Notes under the pieces: generated by a model
Databases searched by the model: none
The model's input: only the letters and a program-made list of their open reading frames with translations
What the model was told of the DNA's origin: nothing
Made by a program: the position numbers and the translations under genes
Part shown: in pieces, positions 33,570-39,343 of the stretch
How the letters are laid out: each line of letters opens with the position of its first letter
Numbering within the stretch: the first letter of the stretch is position 1
DNA from: Ureibacillus thermosphaericus
GTDB lineage: Bacteria > Bacillota > Bacilli > Bacillales_A > Planococcaceae
NCBI RefSeq assembly: GCF_012396605.1
Contig: NZ_JAAXPW010000030.1
Coordinates: 1 to 39,343, forward strand
Direction: 5' to 3'
DNA: 39,343 nt

Positions 33570-34493
33570 TTAGTTTGCTTCCTGTTCTTCAGAAGATGAG
33601 AACCATGAGGAAATTGTTTCGATTAATTTGCTAAAGAAGTTTTTCACTTTTTCCCAAAATCCTTCATCATGCAGAAGATTTCCAAACTTTTCTTCAATCT
33701 TTGAACTGATGTTTGACAATTGATCTGCCCATTTTGAAAAATCAATATCCAGCTGTCGAATTCGGTCCATTAAATCAATCAACATTTGTCTATCAGCATC
33801 ACTTAACTCAATTTGTAATTTTGATAATTGATCTGTTACTATTTTCTCCACTTCTTCCCTTGTTTGTGGATCAATTTCAGCAATTTGCTTTTTAATCTCC
33901 GTTAATAACTGCGCAACTTGTTCATCGCTAATATTTGCGTTATCAGCAAGTTCTGTTGCGACATATAATTCTTCGTTTGCAACATCTGTTCTTTCAATAT
34001 CTAATGTTTCTCCTGTTTTTACTTCATATGCTTTGTAAATTCCAACAAGGGCTGAATGTCCCGTTACTGGCTTTGGAGCGGCTACTTCCACTGTTGCATC
34101 TTCTAGGCCCGCCGTCAACATGGCATTCGCATACATTTCAGATGTCACTTCTGTTATATTTTCCGGCGTTACGATGCTGACTGTAAGGCCTTTCCCCTCT
34201 TCTTCTCGAGTAATTTTGGCTGAAGAATACATGCGAGCATTTGGATTACTATTACTAATGTATTTTACTAAGTCTTGACCGGAAACGATGATTTCATCTA
34301 CTTCTTGTTCTTCATCTACTCTTAATACTTCTCGTACCATTTCTTTTTCAGTATCTGAAAGGTTTGCACCATAAACCACTATTGGAACACCTAGTTTTTC
34401 GTTAATCGTTTTAGGAGTGGCTAATGCTTGTCCAGGCATAAGCGTACTGAACATGAAAAACAAACCAGCTATGATTGACAACCATTTCTTCAT
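33570..34493 (-). CDS. secreted DUF1002 protein (YpuA-like)
   Basis: A 307-residue exported protein. A Sec signal peptide (WLSIIAGLFFMFSTLMPGQALA) is followed by the DUF1002 region: PIVVYGANLSDTEKEMVREVL, a KYISNSNPNARMYSSAKIT segment, and VEVAAPKPVTGHSALVGIYKAYE. Long amphipathic helices make the C-terminal third (ADRQMLIDLMDRIRQLDIDF, FWEKVKNFFSKLIETISSWF). No lipobox, so it is probably free or loosely wall-bound. The function of the family is unknown. AAAGGAG precedes the ATG, with a hairpin directly before that site. Confidence 0.87.
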   Translation of the reverse strand: MKKWLSIIAGLFFMFSTLMPGQALATPKTINEKLGVPIVVYGANLSDTEKEMVREVLRVDEEQEVDEIIVSGQDLVKYISNSNPNARMYSSAKITREEEGKGLTVSIVTPENITEVTSEMYANAMLTAGLEDATVEVAAPKPVTGHSALVGIYKAYEVKTGETLDIERTDVANEELYVATELADNANISDEQVAQLLTEIKKQIAEIDPQTREEVEKIVTDQLSKLQIELSDADRQMLIDLMDRIRQLDIDFSKWADQLSNISSKIEEKFGNLLHDEGFWEKVKNFFSKLIETISSWFSSSEEQEAN

Positions 34494-34508
34494 TCATAAT
34501 TCTCCTTT

Positions 34509-34529
34509 CAAACCTAAACTTCAGGTTTG
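34509..34529 (-). promoter_or_regulatory. hairpin just upstream of the DUF1002 ribosome site
   Basis: On the minus strand CAAACCT and AGGTTTG pair around a 7-base loop, and the next bases are AAAGGAG, the ribosome-binding site. The stem ends right at that site, so it could influence translation. It has no T-run. Confidence 0.4.
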
Positions 34530-34547
34530 CTCATAATTAGTACGAAT

Positions 34548-34584
34548 AAAAAACACAAAAGGTTTCCGTACTGTCCTTTTGTGT
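34548..34584 (-). terminator. terminator of mntR-cvfB
   Basis: ACACAAAAGG and CCTTTTGTGT form a perfect 10-bp stem with a 12-base loop, followed on the minus strand by TTTTTTATT. It lies 15 bases past the cvfB stop codon. Confidence 0.92.
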
Positions 34585-34599
34585 CTATTCATAGAAGCA

Positions 34600-35454
34600 T
34601 TAAATTATTTCCGTCCAACCATCTTCTTGTTTTACTTTTTTTTGTTTCATGAGCACACCTAAAGCTCGTTTAAATGCACCTTTACTCATATCAAACATTG
34701 CATAAATCTCTTCCGGAGTCGACTTATCGCTAAAAGGCATCTTTCCTCCTACACTTTGTAGGTACTCATAAATCTTCTCAGCATCATTGCTGAGTCTTTC
34801 GTGACTGCGAGGTAGCATGGAACCATTCATTGTTCCATCTTCCTTGACAGCAATAATCCGAACTTCTACGTCTTGCCCTAGCCTTGGTTCAGATTCCATT
34901 TCACTATGGTGTACAAATATTCGATAAGGATGATCTATACCTAATAAAAACGAACCTACTGGCAATAGCCGATAAGCTCGAGCCATTATATTTTTATTAA
35001 ACAATTTTTCAGAAGCCTCTTCGTACAACTCACTTACCTTTTCTTCTGTTATGAGACGCCCAAACAATTCGCCCTTTCGATTTGTATACAACGTAATAAA
35101 TAAGTGATCTCCTGCCTTAGGCCATAAAGAACGAATTTTTGGTAAATCTTCTGCTTTCACAAGGGCTTCCCGAGTTGAGCCGATATCTACAACAGCACCT
35201 TCATTCGAGATTTTTAATACCTTTGCCCATCCATATTCTCCTTGAATAATATGCGGTACCATTGTTGTCGCTAATAACTCCCCACGGCGATTCGCATATA
35301 AAAATACCTTTATACGATCTCCTACTGTGAGAGGGGTAGCTACTTCAGAACTATTAAGTGGGATTTCTAGTTCACCATTTGTCAGTATCCACCTTGAACC
35401 AGCTTTCTCTAGGACTGTTAGCTCTACTACTTGACCAGCTTTTAAATCTTTCAT
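34600..35454 (-). CDS. S1 RNA-binding protein, CvfB/YitL family
   Basis: A 284-residue protein of the CvfB family. It has repeated S1-like beta-barrel segments (AGQVVELTVLEKAGSRWILT, YGWAKVLKISNEGAVVDIGS, LGQDVEVRIIAVKEDGTMNG) and a C-terminal winged helix (TPEEIYAMFDMSKGAFKRALGVLMKQKKV). CvfB homologues bind RNA and affect virulence factor production in Staphylococcus; the role in bacilli is unclear. It starts 24 bases after mntR and shares the mntR transcript. Length is normal. Confidence 0.9.
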   Translation of the reverse strand: MKDLKAGQVVELTVLEKAGSRWILTNGELEIPLNSSEVATPLTVGDRIKVFLYANRRGELLATTMVPHIIQGEYGWAKVLKISNEGAVVDIGSTREALVKAEDLPKIRSLWPKAGDHLFITLYTNRKGELFGRLITEEKVSELYEEASEKLFNKNIMARAYRLLPVGSFLLGIDHPYRIFVHHSEMESEPRLGQDVEVRIIAVKEDGTMNGSMLPRSHERLSNDAEKIYEYLQSVGGKMPFSDKSTPEEIYAMFDMSKGAFKRALGVLMKQKKVKQEDGWTEII

Positions 35455-35478
35455 TATTGCTTCCCTTCCGCCAATAAA

Positions 35479-35892
35479 TTATGGTTGTTGTTTCATTTTT
35501 TCAAGCTTTTTTACAATTTCCTCATCTTCTTCTAACAATTGAACTAAATCTGCGATGCGGTCGATTGAATTCCAACTTAAATGATGTTCAATCCCTTCCA
35601 CATCTTCATAAATCTTATCTTCATCAACACCAATGAGTCTTAAAAATTGCTCAAGAAGTTCATGTCTTTTAACAAGTCGCTTCCCAAGCTTTTCTCCCTT
35701 TGGTGTAAGTGTTAACCCTCTGTATTTTTCATATACCAAATAACCGTCTTTATCTAGTTTCTGCACCATTTTTGTTACGGAGGAAGGTAAAACCGATAAA
35801 GCTTCAGCTATGTCAGACACCCGGGCATATCCTTTTGTTTCAATTAATAAATATATTTGTTCGATATGATCTTCCATACTAGGTGTTGGCAT
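35479..35892 (-). CDS. mntR: manganese-responsive repressor MntR
   Basis: A 137-residue DtxR-family repressor of manganese uptake genes. The winged HTH is [20 protein letters not shown]. Metal ligands known for MntR appear in place: Asp8 and Glu11 (SMEDHIEQ), His77 (RHELLEQF), and the Glu/Glu/His group in [10 protein letters not shown]. The start is ATG 35892 with GAGGGG upstream; this gives the ligand numbering of B. subtilis MntR. It is followed by cvfB 24 bases later. No manganese transporter is in the window. Confidence 0.95.
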   Translation of the reverse strand: MPTPSMEDHIEQIYLLIETKGYARVSDIAEALSVLPSSVTKMVQKLDKDGYLVYEKYRGLTLTPKGEKLGKRLVKRHELLEQFLRLIGVDEDKIYEDVEGIEHHLSWNSIDRIADLVQLLEEDEEIVKKLEKMKQQP

Positions 35893-35978
35893 AACACGAC
35901 CCCTCACTTTCGTCTATCATATTCAGTTTACTACAATGTAACTAAAAAATGTAACTTTTAACGGCAAAAGAATCAAAC

Positions 35979-36017
35979 AAAAATGTCCAAAAAGTTTAGT
36001 TTTCAACTTTTTGGACA
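35979..36017 (-). terminator. terminator of the comFB-like gene
   Basis: TGTCCAAAAAGTT and AACTTTTTGGACA form a perfect 13-bp stem with an 8-base loop; on the minus strand it leads into TTTTTG. It abuts the comFB-like stop. Confidence 0.9.
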
Positions 36018-36020
36018 TCA

Positions 36021-36305
36021 TTACTCTACATGACCCCTTCTTTTGCCCACTGCATGAATAGCACGTATGATTTCCTTATTAATGTTTTCTATATTTCTTG
36101 AGTCCTTTAATTCGTTAAACGCTTCTTCTCGAGCATTTAAAGAAACCACATAATATGTAGGCAAATTATTTAACACATTTGCCACTATATTTAATTCGCA
36201 TTCTTCACAATTACAGAATGTTTGATATTCCACACTTCGTAAAAAATAACGAACAAGTCCACTTACTATTTCTTCCATTACATTCACTAATCTTAGTTGT
36301 GACAT
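36021..36305 (-). CDS. ComFB-like late competence protein
   Basis: A 94-residue member of the ComFB family. The N-terminal LVNVMEEIVSGLVRYFL, the cysteine motif FCNCEECELNIVANVLNNLP and the following TYYVVS are the family pattern. The three cysteines may hold a metal. ComFB homologues lie in competence operons or elsewhere; some cyanobacterial members bind c-di-nucleotides. Here it stands alone between mntR and exoA, with no comFA or comFC, so a competence role cannot be inferred from context. Confidence 0.8.
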   Translation of the reverse strand: MSQLRLVNVMEEIVSGLVRYFLRSVEYQTFCNCEECELNIVANVLNNLPTYYVVSLNAREEAFNELKDSRNIENINKEIIRAIHAVGKRRGHVE

Positions 36306-36347
36306 TTATTTTTTCTCTCCGTTCAAACTATACTTTTATTAATTAAT

Positions 36348-36376
36348 ACTATAAACGGATAGAACAAAATACTCAA
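36348..36376 (-). promoter_or_regulatory. promoter of the comFB-like gene
   Basis: On the minus strand TTGAGT and TATAGT are separated by exactly 17 bases, about 43 bases before the start codon. The remaining 150 or so bases up to exoA show nothing else recognisable. Confidence 0.5.
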
Positions 36377-36527
36377 TAGTATCAAGTTATTTTTTCATAA
36401 TAATCCCATATAAATACAATTTCATCTTGTATAATTATTTCAAAATTTGCCATTTTTATTAACATTTTTACATTTTATCCTGAATGCTATATCTTTAGTA
36501 GGGATATCTATTATTGATAATTGCCTA

Positions 36528-37301
36528 TTATTTATGAACTAATAAATTTTCATTTAATTCCAAAACAATTGGACAGTGGTCACTTCCTAAAATTTCAGAA
36601 TGTATTTCACTATTTATGATCGCATCGACAATCAAATCTGAAACGATAAAATAATCGATACGCCATCCAATATTTCGTTCTCTTACTTTATTCATATAGG
36701 ACCACCAAGTATATGCATCTGTTCGGTTTGGATATAAATATCGAAACGTATCAGTAAAACCTTCTGATAATAATCTTGTCATTTTTTCCCTTTCTTCAAA
36801 GGTAAACCCAGAATTTCCGATATTGGATTTGGCATTTTTTAAATCAATTTCTTGATGAGCGACATTTAAATCTCCACAATAAATAACAGGCTTCTTACGA
36901 TCTAACGCTTTCAAATAATCGAATAAATCATCTTCCCATTGCAATCGTTTATCCAATCTTGCTAAATCCCTCTGTGAATTTGGTGTATACACATTTACTA
37001 AATAAAATGAATCGTATTCTAATGTAATAATTCTGCCTTCTGATTCAGAATCCATTTCTCCGACTCCATATTTTACGGAGAGAGGTTTATGCTTCGTAAA
37101 AACTGCTGTTCCTGAATACCCCTTTTTCTCTGCATAGTTCCAATACTGATAATATCCTTTTAGCGGCAGTTCTACTTGTCCCGCTTGACATTTCGTTTCT
37201 TGAATACAAAAAAAATCTGCATCCATTCTATTAAAGTAGTCTAAAAATCCTTTCTTTAAACAAGCTCGTATTCCATTAACATTCCACGAAATAAATTTCA
37301 C
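36528..37301 (-). CDS. exoA: exodeoxyribonuclease III / AP endonuclease ExoA
   Basis: A 257-residue Xth-type nuclease for base-excision repair. The metal and catalytic motifs are in order: WNVNGIRACLKKGF at the start, FFCIQETK with the metal Glu, the VYTPNSQR segment, YCGDLNVAHQEIDL, and the end GSDHCPIVLEL. Bacillus ExoA acts at abasic sites and is known to help spore repair. The start codon is GTG at 37301 with GGTGGG upstream. Length agrees with B. subtilis ExoA (about 252). Confidence 0.96.
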   Translation of the reverse strand: MKFISWNVNGIRACLKKGFLDYFNRMDADFFCIQETKCQAGQVELPLKGYYQYWNYAEKKGYSGTAVFTKHKPLSVKYGVGEMDSESEGRIITLEYDSFYLVNVYTPNSQRDLARLDKRLQWEDDLFDYLKALDRKKPVIYCGDLNVAHQEIDLKNAKSNIGNSGFTFEEREKMTRLLSEGFTDTFRYLYPNRTDAYTWWSYMNKVRERNIGWRIDYFIVSDLIVDAIINSEIHSEILGSDHCPIVLELNENLLVHK

Positions 37302-37346
37302 TTTCCCACCTACTATGTATGAAAAATTTAAAGAAAAGCAAAATAA

Positions 37347-37384
37347 GGGAGAAGCAACCTTTTTAATGAAGGTTGCTGCCTCCC
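37347..37384 (-). terminator. hairpin between murB and exoA, probable murB terminator
   Basis: GCAACCTT and AAGGTTGC pair, extended by an outer GGGAG/CTCCC stem with a small internal loop. On the minus strand the following sequence is T-rich (CTTATTTTGC) but lacks a clean T-run. It lies 51 bases past the murB stop codon. Confidence 0.6.
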
Positions 37385-37435
37385 TATGAATAATAAAGAT
37401 TCAATTGGGAAATTTCCAATGATTTATCTTGGACA

Positions 37436-38347
37436 TTAATCTTCTCCAACAATTTTCACTTCAAGTTCTAGCTCAACACCAAATTTTTCTTTTACAACTT
37501 TTTGGACCATTTTGATTGTTTCTATATAATCCGTCGCAGTTGCGTTTCCTTTATTAATAATAAATCCAGCATGTTTTGTAGAAACTTCTGCTCCGCCAAC
37601 CCCTTTTCCTTGAAGACCACTATCTTGAATTAATTTTCCAGCAAAATAACCTGGTGGGCGTTTAAATACGCTTCCTGCTGAAGGATATTCTAACGGCTGT
37701 TTAGATTGTCGTTTATAAGTCAAATCTGCAATTTTTGCATCAATTTCTTCTTTATTACCTTTTTCTAGTCGGAATAATGATGAAAGCACAATATAGTTCT
37801 TCTGAGCTATAATGCTTTTTCGATAACCTAATTCCAATTCTTCTTTTGATAATACAAGACGCTTTCCTTCCCTAGTTAGTACTGTGGAATGAACGATGAT
37901 GTCATTGATTTCTCCACCGTAAGCACCGGCGTTCATCGCCATTGCTCCACCTACTGAACCTGGAATTCCACAAGCAAATTCTAAGCCTGTTAAACTTGCT
38001 TCTGCTGCTTTTTTGGAAACATCCATAATAAGTGCTCCACTTTGTGCATACACTTCGGTTCCTTCAATTTTTATTTGATTGAGTTTCGATAAATTCATTA
38101 CAATTCCACGAACGCCACCGTCACGAACAATCATGTTAGAACCATTTCCTAAAATTAACAACGGAATTTGATGGTTATACGTATACTGTACAATTGCCTC
38201 AACTTCCTCTTCCGTCTCCGGCATGACTAATATATCAGCATTTCCTCCAAGTTGTGTCATTGTATATTTTTTTAACGATTCGTTTATTTTTATATTTTCT
38301 TTATTTGTAACCCCAGATAAATCCTTAACCCATTGTTCAATTGTCAT
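37436..38347 (-). CDS. murB: UDP-N-acetylenolpyruvoylglucosamine reductase MurB
   Basis: A 303-residue FAD-dependent reductase that completes UDP-MurNAc synthesis. The FAD-binding domain has LGNGSNMIVRDGGVRGIVMNL and GLEFACGIPGSVGGAMAMNAGAYGGE (cut here at positions about 112-137), and the C-terminal domain has PSAGSVFKRPPGYFAGKLI with the catalytic Ser and KHAGFIINKG. Start ATG 38347 gives the family length; the frame is open 63 bases further but the segment is not homologous. It is separate from other mur genes and probably monocistronic. Confidence 0.95.
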   Translation of the reverse strand: MTIEQWVKDLSGVTNKENIKINESLKKYTMTQLGGNADILVMPETEEEVEAIVQYTYNHQIPLLILGNGSNMIVRDGGVRGIVMNLSKLNQIKIEGTEVYAQSGALIMDVSKKAAEASLTGLEFACGIPGSVGGAMAMNAGAYGGEINDIIVHSTVLTREGKRLVLSKEELELGYRKSIIAQKNYIVLSSLFRLEKGNKEEIDAKIADLTYKRQSKQPLEYPSAGSVFKRPPGYFAGKLIQDSGLQGKGVGGAEVSTKHAGFIINKGNATATDYIETIKMVQKVVKEKFGVELELEVKIVGED

Positions 38348-38525
38348 AAAAGCATATTCCTTTCCTGTATTAAACCTTGTATCTGTAATTGTATACTTTT
38401 TGACAAGCAAATATATGCTTTAATTGCAAGAATTTTACGATTATTTTCCAACTTTTCAAAACATAAATCTTTCCTCGATAAGTGTACCATGTTTTCCATT
38501 AGTTATAAAAGTTTAGACTATAAAT

Positions 38526-38541
38526 AATACTTCCAAGTATT
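38526..38541. promoter_or_regulatory. palindrome in the yceI promoter region
   Basis: AATACTT and AAGTATT form a perfect inverted repeat with a 2-base centre. A TATAAT at 38553-38558, probably the yceI -10 box, begins 12 bases downstream, so the palindrome occupies the -35 area. It could be an operator. Confidence 0.45.
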
Positions 38542-38599
38542 GTCTCTAACATTATAATAAACTATTATGAAAATAAGAATGTTGAAAGCAGGTGAAAAA

Positions 38600-39130
38600 A
38601 TGAAAAAGTTTGCTGTAGATTTTTCCCACTCTTCCATCACTTTTTCTGTAAAACATATGATGATAGCAAATGTAATAGGCCACTTTAATTCTTATCATGC
38701 GGAAATCGAAGCAGATTCAATTGAAGATTTAATAAATGCAAACATTAGTATAGAAATTGATGTAGCCAGTATTTCAACAAACGATTTATTGAGAGATCAA
38801 CATTTAACTTCAAACGAGTTTTTTTATGCGGATAAATATCCAAAAATCACTTATAACGTAACAAGCATAGAACAAATCGATCATAATAAATTTTACATAC
38901 ATGGTGATATGACAATAAAAGAAGTAACAAAACCTGTGATCTTTGAAACGACTTATAAAGGACATGTTAAAAGCCCTTGGGGACAAGATACATATGGATT
39001 TTCAGCAGCAGCGAAAATCAACAGAAAAGATTTTGACTTAACTTATAATGCAAGGTTAGAATCTGGAGGACTTCTAATTGGAGAATTAGTAGATGTTAAT
39101 GCGGAATTTGAAATTTATCCAATACTATAG
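38600..39130 (+). CDS. YceI-like lipocalin-fold protein
   Basis: A 176-residue YceI family protein, starting FAVDFSHSSITFSVKHMMIANVIGHF as members do. The middle DLLRDQHLTSNEFFYADKYPKITY and C-terminal YGFSAAAKINRKDFDLTYN are family hallmarks. YceI proteins bind polyisoprenoid-type lipids in a beta barrel; there is no signal peptide, so this copy is cytoplasmic. The start is ATG 38600 with GCAGGTG upstream; the frame is open 11 residues further. Confidence 0.9.
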   Translation: MKKFAVDFSHSSITFSVKHMMIANVIGHFNSYHAEIEADSIEDLINANISIEIDVASISTNDLLRDQHLTSNEFFYADKYPKITYNVTSIEQIDHNKFYIHGDMTIKEVTKPVIFETTYKGHVKSPWGQDTYGFSAAAKINRKDFDLTYNARLESGGLLIGELVDVNAEFEIYPIL

Positions 39131-39219
39131 TGTTTTATAAATCTAAATCTATTTAAGAAACATAGTGGATTAGATAAACATTTTTAATAAATACATATTG
39201 AAGCGTCCATACATTTATA

Positions 39220-39343
39220 ATCGAGTAGGAGGGAGCGATTAACTCCCGTCCTCTCACACCACCGTACGTACGGTTCCGTATACGGCGGTTCAATTAAGAT
39301 GATTGACGCAAGTCTTTATAACTTCCGTGAATAGCTGTTCTCT
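39220..39343 (-). mobile_element. 3' end of a group II intron (bacterial class C-like)
   Basis: On the minus strand, domain V lies at 39258-39291: CCGTATAC and GTACGTACGG arms with a 2-base bulge, and CGC just before CGTATAC where the catalytic triad is expected. Domain VI follows. Its outer helix GAGAGGA pairs TCCT-A-CTC, leaving one bulged A (complement of 39226) as the branch point, seven bases from the end. The intron ends CTCGAT at 39220. The rest, including the reverse transcriptase gene, is to the right of the window. Confidence 0.75.
39294..39341 (-). CDS. possible C-terminal end of the intron reverse transcriptase (partial)
   Basis: A minus-strand frame open from the window edge ends SYKDLRQSS-stop, with its TAA three bases before domain V. 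A short C terminus ending this close to domain V would fit class C introns. Only about 15 codons are visible and another frame is also open over this stretch, so the reading frame is a guess. Confidence 0.3.
   Translation of the reverse strand, partial: RTAIHGSYKDLRQSS

Overview
The window is about 39 kb of low-GC Firmicute chromosome. Gene content and order point to a spore-forming bacillus of the Planococcaceae/Caryophanaceae type (Lysinibacillus or Ureibacillus-like). From right to left, positions 20448 to 1 follow the Bacillus subtilis block ddl-murF-cshA-ydbS-ydbT-ydcA-acpS-ydcC-alr-ndoAI-ndoA-rsb/sigB-tex-ydcK-trnS. The genus is inferred; only 88 bases of 16S are present.

Layout. 1-946: on the minus strand, a strong promoter drives seven tRNA genes (Asn, Glu, Asp, Gln, Lys, Leu, Gly) and then the 5' end of a 16S gene. 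The Leu tRNA carries an uninterrupted copy of the 17-bp site I recall as the ICEBs1 attachment site. 1072-3879: SprT-like protein and Tex. 4064-7114: general stress operon rsbT-rsbU-rsbV-rsbW-sigB with a good sigma-B promoter before rsbV. The stressosome genes rsbR and rsbS and the feedback phosphatase rsbX are absent from their usual places. 7439-11569: NdoA/NdoAI toxin-antitoxin pair, alanine racemase, YdcC lipoprotein, AcpS and a rhomboid protease. 11616-13587: the PH-domain membrane proteins YdbT and YdbS. 13789-21310: acyl-CoA ligase, CshA helicase, esterase, MurF, Ddl and an unrecognised 249-residue protein. 21515-26801: RodA-type SEDS protein, a 43-residue small ORF, an MFS exporter, a YwqG-like protein and cardiolipin synthase. 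26846-29492: VanY-type carboxypeptidase, a stand-alone YidC and an AraC-type regulator. 29965-32483: a one-component LytTR regulator followed by an acetyl-CoA hydrolase/CoA-transferase. 32656-32841: a short inverted-repeat element. 32852-39130: YtxH-like protein, GNAT, DUF1002 protein, CvfB-like S1 protein, MntR, ComFB-like protein, ExoA, MurB and YceI. 39220 to the edge: 3' end of a group II intron on the minus strand.

How the genes fit together. Much of the window serves the envelope: Alr, Ddl and MurF make and attach D-Ala-D-Ala, MurB makes UDP-MurNAc, RodA polymerises glycan, VanY trims D-Ala, Cls makes cardiolipin, YidC inserts membrane proteins and AcpS activates acyl carrier protein. 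The second theme is stress control (sigma-B, NdoA, CshA, Tex, MntR). Most transcription units end in clear intrinsic terminators.

The points most worth a second look are the reduced sigma-B module, the LytTR/CoA-transferase pair, the unoccupied ICEBs1-type site, the inverted-repeat element, the palindrome over the yidC promoter and the small ORF beside rodA. I found no CRISPR array, prophage or obvious defence island.
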